Assembly (NCBI GenBank): GCA_035771175.1
Contig: CM069606.1
Coordinates: 32,360,316 to 32,424,315, forward strand
Source: Paratinospora sagittata
Lineage: Eukaryota; Streptophyta; Magnoliopsida; Ranunculales; Menispermaceae
Length of the DNA stretch: 64,000 bases
Reading direction: 5' to 3'
Each line of letters opens with the position of its first letter. Within the stretch, counting starts at the first letter, position 1. The translations under genes were made by a program, and so were the position numbers. Shown here piece by piece: positions 32,676 through 47,600 of the stretch. Under the pieces are notes generated by a model. The model was not told where the DNA came from and made no database searches. It worked only from the letters and a program-made list of their open reading frames with translations.

Positions 32676-35600
32676 ATGGCTGTGGGCGTCGCAGAATCGG
32701 AGATAACAAAGCCTCGCACGGACAAGAGAGAGTACCAGAGAATCGTCCTTAGTAACTCTCTTGAAGTTCTCCTTATCAGCGACCCTGAAACTGACAAGGT
32801 TTCCGAAATCTCTGTCACAATTTGGTCCTTTTTCATTTCCTGATGAAACAGTAGCTGATGAATTGAACTAGCAATTACGTTTTCATTATAAGTGAAAAAA
32901 AAAATAAATTCCGAATTGAAGTAGTGTTCTTTGATTGATGACGAAATCTTTGACCTGTTTTGTGTTTGAACATCTTAGGCTGCTGCTTCCATGAACGTCA
33001 ATGTAGGTTCGTTTAGCGATCCTGAGGGTTTAGAAGGTCTCGCTCACTTTCTCGGTATGTATCGAATCGAATTAGCTCATTTTTTAAATATTTTTTTAAT
33101 CAGGTGACATTATTATCTTTCTGAAATTTCTTATTAATGCAGAATATAAGTAAAAAATAAATTATTATTATTATTATTATTTAAAATAATTTTTTCTATT
33201 AGGAGATTAGTTTCTTATTTTATTAAGATTTTAATTATTTTAGGATTTAGTTACTTGTTTAAGTGGGATTGTAATTATTTTATTGTAGTAGGATTTTAAT
33301 TTCTGAGGTGTAGTAGGATACAAATAAGTTATTTTAGATTTTTATAAATTATAGGTTTGGAAGGAAAATTAATAGATTAAATGAATTAAAAAATATTGAT
33401 TATTAATTTCTCTCTCTTTTTGTTCTCTTTTTCTTCTCTCTTCTTCTTCCCTTTCTTCTATCTCTATTTCTTCTTCTTATCTAATCTCTTTCTATTTCTT
33501 CCTCTTCTCCTCTTGGTACTGCATCAGCTTGGTATCGGAGCCTTCTTGATCTTCTTCTTCTTCATCTTCTTCGTCTTCGTCTATCTTCTTCTTCTTCTGT
33601 CTTCTTCTTCTTCTTCTTCTTCTTCTTCTCTTTCACCTTCTACAAACACTATTATTGCAAACCAAGAACAACAACCACCTTGACTGTGTTGGAAGCTGCG
33701 GAGACAAGATTTACATATATTCTGTGTTCACTTTGCCATCACCGTTCCTTGAAAAAAATCCGTGGTATTTGCTAAACCGTGATATCGCACCTTGGGCACC
33801 GTATACTCTAGAACAATTCTTCCAACAATTGGAGAATAATTAGTGAACGAGGACCAGTGGGCGTATTCCACAACAACAAGCGTTAGTTGCATCTTACCAA
33901 CATGAAATTATTTTTGGGTGTGTGCAAATGAGCAATTTCACAACATGCATTCTCTTTAGAAGCATCCTTTAACTCGCCGGAGTCGAGTTCGTCAACCCGG
34001 GGAGAATAATGCAGGATATAAGTAAAAATAAATTGTTATTATTATTATTTAAAAAAAATATTCTATTAGGAGATTAGTTTCTTATTTTATTAAGATTCTA
34101 ATTATTTTAGGATTTAGTTAGTTATTGCAGTAGGATTGTAATTGTTTTATTTTAGTAGGATTTTAATTTCTAAGTTGTAGTAGGATGCAAATAAGTTATT
34201 TTAGATTTCTATAAATTATAGGTTTGTAATGAGAATTAATAGATTAAATGAATTGAAAAAAATTGATTATTGATTTCTTTCTCTTCTTGTTCTTCTTCCT
34301 CTTCTTTTCTCTTCTTCTTCCCTTTCTTCTATATCTATTTCTTCTTCTCATCTATCTCTTCTAATTTCTTTTATTTCTCCTCTCAGTGCTGCATCACTTA
34401 TGTTTTGGTATAAGGTTTTTGAAGATGAAATTCAGATGATACTCTATAGTTTGTAGGTTGCTGGACATTTCTGTTATAATATTGGTATTGTCTCTTAATG
34501 GCCACACTGTTTTATTGACAACATAATTTGATAGTGGCAAAAGCATGTGAAGGAGAGCTGCTACTACTAAGAGAGTGCACAGTTCGTTCTAAATTTCTAA
34601 TTCCTCAAATTGCATGCACTCAAATTGAGATATTATGTTATAATTTTTGGTTGGAATGAGTTTGGGATTTAATCAAGTTCTCAGTACAAATCACTTATAT
34701 AACATCATTCACTTATATAATAGCTTCATGATTTTTTCTTGAATGTTGTTTCATGTATAATCCATTCCAAAAGGTATTTTTGCAGCTTTGCACTAACAAT
34801 GAGGGTACAACTTTGTCCAAAAATGTTCTTTTAAGACTTTAATTTGTACCTGATAAATTACACACTTCTACAGAGCACATGCTGTTTTATGCCAGTGAAA
34901 AGTATCCGTTGGAAGACAGTTATTCGAAGTACATTAGTGAGGTAAATTGATGTTGCAGTTCCTTTTTTATTTTTATTTTTTAACTTCTTTTTCTTTTGTC
35001 TTTGTTTCTTTATTTTTAATTAGATACACTTTTACAAAGATCAGTGGCATTTTATGCTCTCTCACTGAATTGTCCTTTTTGTTTATATTTTCCATGATGC
35101 AATAACTTGGGTTGTTCTGAGATGTTTTTGGTTGGTGTTGTAAAATGTTGGTTAAGTGGTAGAATTTAGAATCTTCAGAAAGTATTAACATTGTGGGCAA
35201 CTAGTTCAAAATTCAGACTTCAAAGTTAAACTAAAGTATGTAGCATCAACCTTGCATTGTGCCAAAGACAAAATGTGGTTATTTATTGTCAAATACAAAA
35301 CAATAATTAAAAAAACAACATCTGATTATAGGACTCCTAAGCACTTTCTTCTGATCTCACATTTGGATCACTCCGAGTGGGGTCATCGAAAATCTCAATA
35401 TGGTATTCGATGTCTTTGTTATCTTATTTTTTGTCATTTTCACTTCATTGTCCTCAAGCTGTCTAATGTGACAATGCGCTTGTGCCATGTTGATGTTGGA
35501 GGCTATGGTTGTGTCAAGAATAAAAGTCAGATTCATGATTCAATTCACCAAAAACCGATTAGAATCAGGTCCCTAAATCATCCTAGCTGTGTAGCGCAAG

Positions 35601-38600
35601 TGAATCAGTCCAAATAGAATGGCAAGTGAATCGACAATAAATCACTATACCTAGGTAACTGATGCAGTACGCAACCATAACGGCTCAGTTTCTATTTTTA
35701 GTTTCCTACTTTGACTAGATTTCTATTTTGTTATTTCCTATTCCTTTTCTAAGTTTCCATTCTTGTAGTTAGACTAGGATTAGTATTTCTATTTTCTTTC
35801 TATTTTTCAGCAGTAGGCATGTTATTTAAACATATTAGAATTAATGAAAATCAGATTTCTGTGTTTATTCTTCTAATTTTACTTACAAGCTTGTGTTCTT
35901 TGTTGAGAAATTCCTCTCAATGCTATTCCGCTATACCAATTGGTATTAAAGCAAGGATTTCACCTCGGTTTGATGGCTGAAACTGGTTCATGTGGGAAAT
36001 GAACCACCGACGACGAACGGTGGGTTGAAGAAAAGAATCAACGATTTGAAAAAATCTATGAACGATTTGGGAAAATCAAGCAACAACTCGATGGACTCGA
36101 AGATACCCTTCGAAACCTTTCGTAAATGGTGGCTGCGATGGTCCTCGAAGGAAGACAAAATCATAGAGCTACACAACCGGACCCAATTGGGGGGCGGACG
36201 GTGACAAGCAGTAAACGGCCTCGTGTCAAAATGCCAATTTGGTTTTCATGTCTTCCTAAATATCCTTGTCCAAAGTGCATGTTATATGCGACTAAGGATT
36301 AAATAGAATAAATAATCTTTTATCACTAGACATCACCAAAAAGGTTATATCACATGGCGTCCCATACTATCACATAACTCGTAAGTTGCTAGCAGTGTTC
36401 TACATATCTAAATAATATTCACTTGAGTGTGTAGAATCCAATTATCATGGAATGCATTATAATCAACCATCCAATAATTCTATTTGAATGCCCGGACTTG
36501 GTGCAATGGTTGAGGTTGCTCCATTATGACTTGTAGGTCACGGGTTTGAATTCAGAAACAACCTCTTCAATGTGGTGGTAAAGCTATGTACATTGTCTCT
36601 TCTTTAGACTACACAATGGCAAGAGCCTTATGCACTGGGGACACCCTTTTTATACACCATTTAATACTATAACTTATTATACTTCTTTAATTCAACATAA
36701 ATGATAATTTTGTGCATTGAGCATGCTATTCCTAATCCTAGGTGTGATACACTTAAGTTTCATGTTGTGCATTCGACATTCCTATCACTCCATCTCACTT
36801 AATTCTTTTATCTCATATTTTTCTTTTTATACTTTTCTTTATATGATTGTAAAAAACTGCTGCAAGACAAACCTTTGCCACTAAGTTTTTGTGAGGTATG
36901 ACAAGATCTCAAATGAAAGGTCTATTACCAGGGATGGTATGCCTTTGTATCATTGAGTGCTTAATGTGGTGATGATACTCCCACACTCCCACACCTGTAT
37001 CATAAAGCCTCAGGTGGGGGGATGTACACTATCCCACAACTCTTCACTCCGTGAATCAAGACCTATGCATTCACAATTTCACGTGATATTTAAAAGGAGC
37101 CTAATGATAAACACAAATAATTTAATACGTGAAACACCATTTTATAAATAATTTCAAGGTACGCCATGCTTGTGACATTAATCATTAGATGAAAAAAAAT
37201 TCTAAGAACTCTAAATTTCAAGAGAAACACATTTCTTTAAAATGAACGTAGAACTTCAAGTGTATGATATAAATGGGTATTTTATTCTCCATCTGTCCAT
37301 CAAATTATTATTTGTTTCCAAACTAACAACATGAGGTTTAACTCTTCATATATGAAAGCTTTCATGCATAAACTCCATCTTTTACATTTCATAGTTTCTT
37401 TATTCCATTCTAATTCAATTATATGATCATCATATAAATATGAGTTTAAGAAAATAATTTACTTCGAACAAACTTTCATGTTCACAAGTGGACCAAATAC
37501 ATGAAAAAAAAATGATACCATGAAATTCATGCTTTTCAATTTAAAACTTTCACAAAAACTATCATGTAGAATATTCCCAAATTAACTTGAACGTGGCAAG
37601 GTAATAGGTGTTTGGTATTCAACTTACCAATTTTAGATTTTTCCTCAAATATAGGTCACCCTTGGAAATTCAGTGTGACCCAGTTTTGAAACCCTTGTGT
37701 TTGAGCAAAACACGTTCTATATTTCCCTTAACTCTATGAAAACACATCTCTAAAATCAAGGCAACTTCTACCCATAAAGTCTAAATCAAAAGTTTAACAA
37801 AACAACCTATGGTTTGCCAAAAGTGTTGAACCTAATAACATGTAAGGTTACAATAGTTTTTCTCTTTCTCTAAAGCTTGAAATCAAACATGAATTGCAAA
37901 CTTGATCCTTGGAAACATAAACTTGTCACATAATGCAACACATTATCGGGTTTTACTCCCTTCCTTTGTAAACATAAACTTGTTTCATAATGCAACACAT
38001 TATCTGTTATTTATTTATTGTTTTTTTTTCATGTTCCTTAGTTTTCTATTATATGTTTATTCAATCAATGATTCTATTCCCCCACCTTTATATATATTTA
38101 TTCTATTATTACTTTGTTTTATCATTTATTTTATTTTGTTCCGCTTTATTTTATCCCCATAGTTCTGCAATTAAATTTGAAATTAAGCTACATAAACTTC
38201 ATACCGGTATGCATTACGTATACTAGGATGATTATTCCCAACAATGATAATTTTACTTGGAATGAAAGATCCAAGGACTAAAAATTAGCCGAATTTCGGC
38301 GAAATTAGCCGAATTTTTTCGGTATTTTTACCATCGAAGCGAAAAGTGGATGTAAAATAAAAAATGCAAAAATTCGCTAAATAATTCGATAAACTTCGAC
38401 AACTTCGACGAAATTCGATAAACTTCGACAAAAGTTTAGTTTTTCAATAAAAAAATGCAAAAATTCGAGCAAAAATTCGATAAAATTTGACAAAATTCGA
38501 TGAAATTAGACAGAGAAGTAAAAAAGATGCTACTTCATCAATAAAAAACAAAAAAACACTAATAATTATGTATTATTTTCAACTTCATCAACCAACATAG

Positions 38601-41600
38601 CAATATAAATTTTAAAAAATAATTTAACAAGTTAACAAATTATGTAGTTTATGGGATATGCTTTACCAAAAAAAAAAAAGAAAAGAAACAAAATAAATAA
38701 ATAGTTAAAGTCGAAATAAGATAAAAACTTAAAAATAAATTTAAAGATTTCCTAAAGTCATCTTTTTTTAGTTAACTCTTATGAAACAAGATTAATAAAC
38801 AACACATTCAAATAATAAACTAATAAATTAAGCATGATAGAATTCAAACTAGTAAAGTATATGGTCGAGAAGCAAGCCACCACAAAATTAAATATCAAAA
38901 TATAGAAAACAAATTAAGACCAAAAGCCGTCATTCAAATTCATCAACTCACTTAACAAGATTGATTTTGTTAGGTCGCTTATTGATATTTTTATGTATTA
39001 AAAGTGTCTATTTATATTAGTTTTTAGCTTATACTACAATAAATTTAGATATTTAAGTATATATGCAAAAATTCTCTAAACTTCTCTAATTTAGCAAATT
39101 TTTACAAAAATTCTCCATGTCGAATTAAACTTCTCCGAATTAATTCTGATTTTTGAAGGTCGAAGTTTAGGGCGAAATCGAAGTTTCGTACCTTGGAAAG
39201 ATCAGGATATCAGATCTAATAAAAATGCGTTCGAATTTGATCCCAAAAGAATTAGTAGTTGATTTTTTTTGACACCAAACACAACATTCAATATTTAAGT
39301 GCTATAGATTTTCTTAGTTCTTAGGACTTAAGACTTTTGTAATGCCGAAAGAATTACTAAGATACATAACTTTGAGAAGAATTTTCTATTTTTAATCTAA
39401 GCTTCCTTTGAAGATGAACGTTTTCCCTTTTTAGGTCAACTCTAGGTTCTGTAGTTGAGATAGAACTTACTTTTTTGTTTATTATGTTATGTTCTCATTG
39501 CATAAAAGAAAGTGCAAATTGTTTCTTCTCTGCATGATTATGAATGACATAATTTCTTTATCCTTGATTATTCGTTGTAGTGTGACACACCAAATTTAGA
39601 ATGCCATATCATGAACAATCATGGCTTGAAGGGGCCTACATGGGGCAATGCGCTCAAGGCTTGCTGTTGGTATCTTCCTGTTGCCCATAGAGAGAACATA
39701 TCTTTCTAGAATGTTGGAAGTCCTGGATTCTTGTTCAAGTCACCCTAATCTGATGATGTTTGATTTTTAGGCTGATGATATTTGCCAAAATCGGTGCTTG
39801 ACTGATGTTCATGTGAAAATCTAAAGCACGTGCTATATTAGAGTGCCAAGTATCTTGTCATTTTCCAATCCTTGTTAGACATTCTTCTTATGATGTTAAT
39901 GTTAATTATTCATGTTGTTTTTTTCTTTTTCTTTTCTGTTTTTGTTTTTCAGCATGGAGGTTTTACAAATGCATTTACTTCTTCTGAGAATACGAACTAT
40001 CATTTTGACGTTAATGCCGATTGTTTTGAGGAGGCTTTGGACAGGTAGGATTCTGTTTTATCTTGCTTCTAATTTGTTGTTTATACCATCTTTTGTCGTG
40101 GAAATATGATGTTTGAATATGGTTTGCCATTTAGATTTACTCAATTTTTCATCAAACCATTGATGTCTCCTGATGCAACCACGAGGGAAATAAAAGCTGT
40201 TGATTCTGGTAATTTTAGTTGTTTATCATTTGCAATTCACCATGTATTTTTGTTATTGGCTTTCAAACAACTTACTAAATCTTTCTTTCCTACTTTTTCA
40301 GAGAATCAAAAAAATCTACTATCTGATGGGTGGCGAATGTCTCAGGTATGGTGCGCACAATTATTTTTTTCATTTTTTTTTTTGAGCAGTGGTATATAAT
40401 CCTAGGAACTAACTAATCCACTGGGACCTACACGCACCCACCACGCATCAGTCCGGATACCCAGGGTGAAAAACTCACCAAGCCAATATTCGAACTTGAG
40501 ACCTTCCCGACCCCGCTCTCGCCTCCCGACCATCAAGCCAATACCCTGATGGGTGTGTGCACAATTATTTTCTGTTTAGTTGCAATTTTGGACCTTACTT
40601 TAAATATATATTTTAGTTAATTGTGGTATTGTATCACAACCATTTTCAATATTCATTAGATGGTTAAAGACCTAAATATAAGTATTGCTTGGGGGATGTG
40701 CATCAAACTGATGCAAATGCGATTAAAGTTAGAGTTAGTAGAAATCTCAAATCAGTGTTTTAGGATAATTTACTAATTTTAGTAAATTACTATTTTCGGT
40801 AATTTACTATTTTTAGTAAAGTTACTATTTTCGATAATTTACTATTTTTAGTAAATTTATTATTTTCAGTAATTTTTATTTTTAGGTTTTATTAAATTAG
40901 GAAACTAGTATTTTTCTTGAATTAGGAAATTAGTATTCGAGTCTGTTTAGAAACCTAGTTATTACTATTTTTGTATTTGAGTCTATTTAGGAGTTTTCAT
41001 GGGTTTTGCCTATTTAAAAGTTGACATGTGTTATTTGGATAGAAATTGAATAATATTGATTTTTTTAGAATTTACGAATTCTTTCTTCATCTCTTTTCTT
41101 GGTATTCTGAAGAATCAACGAGTTAGAGAAGTGTGTTTATTGTCTTCCCTATCATGCCCTGCATCAGTTGGTATCAAAGCAACGTTCGTTCTTTCGCCAT
41201 GCCTCCAAGAAGACAACAACAGGAAGCCCAACTCGATGGCATGTATAGACGTGATGATTACGCACGACTTGAGCAGCAAATCACTTAGTTAACGTAGCTG
41301 TTTATTGCGTTCCAAGCCGGGCTGCAGAGACAGGATCCGATCCTGAATCTTGCAGATGCTGGTATAGATGATGATGGCCACCCATTCGGTCAAGCACCAC
41401 AACCACGTAGGGACCTTATGGTGCGCGGTGGGGAAAGGTGATGGGATTTGGGGATCAAGGTTAATATCCCAGAAGATTCTATCTTCTCTCCTGCAACGAC
41501 TAATTTAGATGAAGAAATTGAAAATTTTTCAGAAGATTTTCATAACCCTTTCGAAGATCAACCAATTTTTGATGAATATGCTGATGAAACTGAAGAAGAA

Positions 41601-44600
41601 GATGATATTGCAATAGCAGAAGTTGAAGAACCTGAGTATAATAGTGGGAGTTATTTAGTTGATGCAGAGAAATCCCATCTTCCACTCAACTTGCACTATT
41701 GGTGGTAAGATCTACAAGACGTGATTGATTCAAATAGCTGCAAGAATGTTGTTTCTAACGAAGCAATACTTCAGAAGTTTGGATTAGTGAAAGAGAAACA
41801 TCTAAAGCCCTCTAAGCTAGTATGGTTGAAAAAGGGCGCAAGTACTCAGGATCGTTTGGTGAGGGATATTCAGAAATATAATAATGTTACTAATTGGAAG
41901 CATTGAAAGAGTCGTAGAAAGCGTAGTTGCAAGCGTCGCTTGAAGTTATTGAATCAAGACTTTGTTTCATGGTCTTACCTCAAGCGACGATGCAACAAAT
42001 TCAAGGGTAAATTTTTTCCAACATGGGGAGAAGGATGCAAATGCGATAAGAGTTGAGTTAGTGGAAATCTCAAAATCAGTGTTTTAGGATAATTTACTAA
42101 TTTTAGTAAATTTACTATTTTCGACAATTTACTATTTTAGTAAAGTTACTATCTTCGGTAATTTACTATTTTTAGTAAAGTTACTATTTTTGGTACGTTA
42201 CTATTTTTAGTAATTTTTTTTTTTCTATTTTCAGTAATTTTTATTTTTAGGTTTTATTGAATTAGGAAACTAGTATTTTTCTTGAATTAGGAAATTAGTA
42301 TTCGAGTCTGTTTAGAAGCCTAGTTATTACTATTTTTGTATTTGAGTCTATTTAGGAGTTTTCATGGGTTTTGCCTATCCACCGTATGCGTTATTGAGAT
42401 AGAGATTGAATAATATTGATTTTTTTAGAATTTGCGAATTCTTTCTTCATCTTTTTCCTCAGTATTATGAAGAATCAACAAGTTAGAGAAGCGCGTTTAT
42501 TGTCTTCCCTATCACGCCCTGCATCACAAACCCTTTGATCCAACAAACTTGACCTACCCGACTCGACCTACTTGGGTTCAGTTAGGTTTTATTAATTCAT
42601 TTGGGTCCATTGGGTTATGATGATAGCAACCAGAAAGGTTGTGTACTTAGGGGTGTCAGGTGTGTAGTTAATACTATTGCATATAGGGGAACGACCATCT
42701 TGTTCTTGATGAAACAAAATGAATAATGAAGCATGCAAATAAAAGAAGTACAGATTGATGGAATATTTCAACGTTGTAGCTTAAATCTAAGGTCCTGATT
42801 TGTTCAAATTACTGCCCGTTAGGGGTTGAATGCTTTGTTGTTTGAGTTGATCTGTTTTGTGGCAGTGGCACATGATGTTCCTTCACAAATTGATACTCTG
42901 ATGGTAATTGTGGTGTTTTTTTTTTGTGTGTTGAATTTTTTTTCAACATGGACATTTACTTGAGAATACAATTTAGTGTTTTAGCAATCACACTTGTCCT
43001 TCTTGTCAATTTTTATAGCCTACTTTCTTTCTTCTTTTCCTTTTAAGTTTTAGCAATCACACTTGAGAATACAATCATTCATTTTCTTTTTATGTTGGAG
43101 TCCTCGAGTATCTTTGTGGAAATGTTCATTTTGCTAACTACGTAACTTTTATACAATATTCTTACAGCTTCAGAAGCATCTATCTACAGAAAGCCACCCA
43201 TATCATAAATTCAGTACAGGTTGACTCTTTAAACTTCCTTGGTTGTTCAAAATGTATTGTATGCATATTGCTTTTGTTCGATATGGTTTACATTATGCTA
43301 GATTAATGCTCTAATGTAGTACAATGGATAAAAGATAGGACTTTGCCTTAAAATGATCTTTGGTGTACTCAACTAGCCCTAGGGCTATGGAACAAAGAAT
43401 TATTCTGATTTATAAAATCCAAAATTAATTTAGGGGACTCCCGTTCAACATGGAGAGTTTTTCTAAAATGGTTATTATCTTAGATAAGGCTTAGTTGAGT
43501 TTATTATCTTAGAAAAAAATTATTCTGATTTATAAAATCCAAAATTAATTTAGGGGACTCCAGTTCAAAATGTAGAATTTTTTGTAAAATGTTTATTATC
43601 TTAGAAAAGGCTTAGTTGAGTTGAGTCTATTATCTTAGAAAAGTTTGAAAAAAAACCACATTGATGCTGAAATAATCATCATATGCACTAACTTTGTTCA
43701 TTATGTTATCTTCTATTATAACTTATAAGTTTTACTAATATAATTTTGCCTCCTTTATTAGTTACCTTAACAACATATTCTTTAATGTTCTTGTCTATAA
43801 TTATTGCTACTTCATTTCTATTTTTATGTTTTCCAGTGTAATATAGTTTATTCCGTTGTTCTCTATTTCTCTAGATCTTTCACCTATCCATTTAGTATCT
43901 TGTAAGCATATTGTATTTACTTTTTTCTTAATGATAGTTGGTGCAACAAAATAGTGTTGAGAGGGTTTTCTCAATAAAGAACACAAGCTTGTAGGTAACA
44001 ATAACACAAAACTGCTTTGTATTAACTCTCTAATGTGTTTAAAATAACATGCCTACTGCTAAAAATTAGAAATAGGAATCTTAATCTAATTACAAGAATG
44101 AAAATTTAGAGAAAGAATAGAAAACAACAAAATAGAAAGTTAAAAACCTAGTCAAAGTAGGAAACTAAAAATAGAAATAGAAATTAGTTGGAAATAGAAA
44201 TCAGCTCAGCAGGGTCCGTGTACTGCATCAATCCCCTTTACTTGAAGAAAACTGGTTCTCGAGTTTTTGTGACTGCAAAGATAACTTATCCGGAGGATAA
44301 TACTCAAAGACATCATCAACATTGAAGGTATTGGAAATGTTCATGTTGGCAGACAAATCAATCTTGTAAGCATTGTCGCCAATCTTCTGCAACACATGAA
44401 AAGGACCAATCTTCTTATCTTTGAGCTTGTTATAAGTGCTAGCGGGAAAGCGTCCTTTGCGAAGATGAACCATCACTAAACCTTCATTGAACAACTTAAG
44501 TCGCCGATGTTGATCCGCAGTAGCCTTGTAACGGGAATTAGCCTCTTCCAGATTCTGCTTCACCTCTTGATGATTCCTTTGAATACGCTCAGCAAACTCC

Positions 44601-47600
44601 TCAACATTAGGATTGACATCAACAGAAGGAAGTCAGATCAAATCAACAGAATGCCGTGGAACACTAGCGTTGACAATCTTGAAAGGTGCCTTCTTGGTAG
44701 AATGGTTGGGCATACTGTTAAAGGAAAATTCAATCTGTGGTAGGGCAGCATTCCATTGCTTTGGTTTATCACCACAAACAGACCGAATCATGTTGCCAAG
44801 CGTGCGATTAGCCACCTCAGTTTGTCCATTCGTCTAGGGGTGACTCGTATTGCTATATTTCAATGAAGTATCAAACAATTTCCACACCGTGCGCCAAAAA
44901 TGACTCAAGAATTTGACATCCCGATCCGAAGTAATCGAACGTGGGACACCAGGCAAGCGCACAATCTCGCGAAAGAACAAATGAACCACATGAGAAGCGT
45001 TGTCCGTTTCCTTACATGGAAGGAAGTGAACCATTTTCGAAGACCGATGAACCACCACAAAAACTAAATCGACACCTCTCTAAGTACTCGGTAGGCCAAG
45101 CACAAAGTCCATAGTCAAATCTTGCCAAATAGTCTCCGGGATAGGCAAAGGAGTATAATGACTGGTATTCTGAGCCTGTTACTTAGCCTTTTGGCATATA
45201 GGACAACGTTGAACAAAATGCCCAACATCCCGCTTAAGCTGAGGCCAATGAAGCTGAAGCTGATCTTCTACCAAATTGATCGTTTTGTCACAACCAACAT
45301 GCCTCGATCAGCATGCAATTCTCTAATGAAATGTTCACGCAAAGAAGAGCAAGGGATACATAACTGTGTACTCTTAAATAAGAAGCCATCTTGAATAAGG
45401 AAATCAATAACAAACTCCTTGTTGTGGCATTGCGTCCATATGCTGCCAAAATCCTCATCATCGTCATAAGTATCTCGTAAAGAGTCAAAACCCACCACTT
45501 CCAAACTAATGGTAGCTAATAAAGAGGCGCGCCGACTCAGAGCATCAACTACTTTGTTTGTTTGGCCAGACTTGTGCTTAATAACAAAAGTGAATTTATG
45601 GATGAAAGTAATCCATTGGGCATGCATTTGATTTATCGTCTTCTGGGAGTTGATATATTTTAAAGCTTGTTGATCAGTGATCAACACAAACTCTCGTTGA
45701 ATAAGATAATGCTCCCAATGTTTCAGTGCCCAAATGACCACGTAAAACTCAAGCTCATAAGTAGTCCACTTTTGGCGAGAGTCATTGATCTTCTAACTGA
45801 AAAATTCCACCGGTCTGCCCTCTTGAGATAGCACAACCCCAATGCCCATAACCGAAGCATCACATTCGACCTCAAAAATCGTCTCAAAGCTTGGAAGTGC
45901 TAACACTGGTGCAGAACATAACTTCACTTTTATTGCTTCAAAATGTCGTCCTGTGCTCTTCCCCACTAAAATTGCCCTTTTTTCAGACAATCAGTAATAA
46001 GTGCCATGATTGTACTGAACCTGCGGATAAAACGTCTATAGAAAGTAGCTAGACCATGGAAACTCTGCACTTCTCGCACAGTTTTAAGGGTTGGCCAATA
46101 ATAGATTGCATTGATTTTAGCTTCATCCACTTGAATACCATCTTTTCCTACTATAAAGCCAAGGAATAAAAGATGGTCAATCAAAAAACTGCATTTGTTG
46201 AGATTGATGTACAACTTATTAGCTCGTAAGGCTGAAAGAACATCCATGATATGCATCAAATGCTCCTCCTCAATTCGGTTATAGATAAGAATGTCGTCGA
46301 AGTAGACCACCATGAATTTCCCACTAAACGGTGGAAGAACCTGATTCATCAATCGCATAAAGGTGCTAGGCACATTAGACAATTCGAAAGGCATCACTAA
46401 CCACTCATAAAGGCCATCCTTAGTCTTGAAGGCTGTCTTCCATTCATCTCCAGGTCGAATGCTAATCTGATGGTAGCTACTGTGTAAGTCAAGCTTAGTG
46501 AACACCACAACTCCCTCCAACCGGTCAAGCATGTCATTAAGACACGGGATGGGGAAGCGATACTTCATAGTGATCTTATTGATAGCACGACTGTCCACAC
46601 ACATGCTCCAACTCCCATCCTTCTTCGGCGTGAGTAAAGTCGGGATAACACAAGGGCGCATACTCTCCTGAATCAAACCCTTGGCTAAAAGTTCGTTAAC
46701 CTGTTGTTGCAACTCCTCATACTCCTTCGGACTCGTGCGGTAATGCGACAAATTAGGAAGAGTGGCATTAGGCACCAAATCAATATTGTGCTGGATATTC
46801 GGCATGGGAGGCCGCTCGTTCGCCAACTCCATAGGCGATAAATCTGGAAACTCATCAAGGAGTTGAAGAGCCTTCGCGGGAATGGCAAGATCGTTGGCAG
46901 GAGATCCCTTGACAACTAGGGCCATAATTTTTTTTTTAATAGAAACTATAAGATGTTATATATGTATAAATCTGTATGTAAATAAGCTATACAAAAGGTG
47001 GTCCCTAACTTAACCACAACACAAATCAAACTACACAAAATTGCCCCAGCCTCTGAGCCATTCACTCAGAGCAAACCCATTACACAATTTGCAATTTACA
47101 ACCCAAAAAGAAGCAAAGAGATGAGATTACTCCCATACCTTATCCGACAGAAACAACACACCATTGAACACCCTCCTATTCCTTTCTTTCCATAAGGACC
47201 AAAGCACCGCTAAGCACACAACCTTCCAATGGTCTTTCCATAAGGAAGGAATATTTTTCATAAAAGGGAAAATATTTATGGAGGGGCCCACATCCCCCAC
47301 ACAGCTCATGACCGGGAAATGGGCGCACCACCTACTTCAAACCTCCCTGGAGAAGGGACAACTCCAACATAAGTGTCCAACAGATTCCACATCCTGTCGA
47401 CACAGATAACACCATGAAGGGGATAAACACATATTTGGAATTTTTTTTTGCAACATATCCCCCGTATTGATTTTCCCATGGGCAGTTACCCATCCCAAGA
47501 ACTTAACCTTTAATGGTACCTGTGCATTCCATATTAGGTTATGAAAGGGGAAGGCGGCAACAAAGGGGACATTAAGAATAGCATCGAAGAAAAACTTAGT

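Noticed and set aside
33396..33683. 95-codon frame rich in Phe, Leu and Ser, membrane-protein-like
   Set aside because: It is the translation of a CT/CTT-rich tract at the LTR and interior of element A. Low complexity explains the hydrophobicity.
35252..35617. 121-codon frame in intron 3
   Set aside because: No motif, no splice support and mixed composition; chance frame.
36498..36553. tRNA-like box A and box B considered as a tRNA gene
   Set aside because: No cloverleaf or acceptor stem can be formed, and the flanks match a SINE body.
46685..46915. 76-codon minus-strand frame overlapping the Rei1 RT
   Set aside because: It is a shifted-frame shadow of the RT N-terminus.
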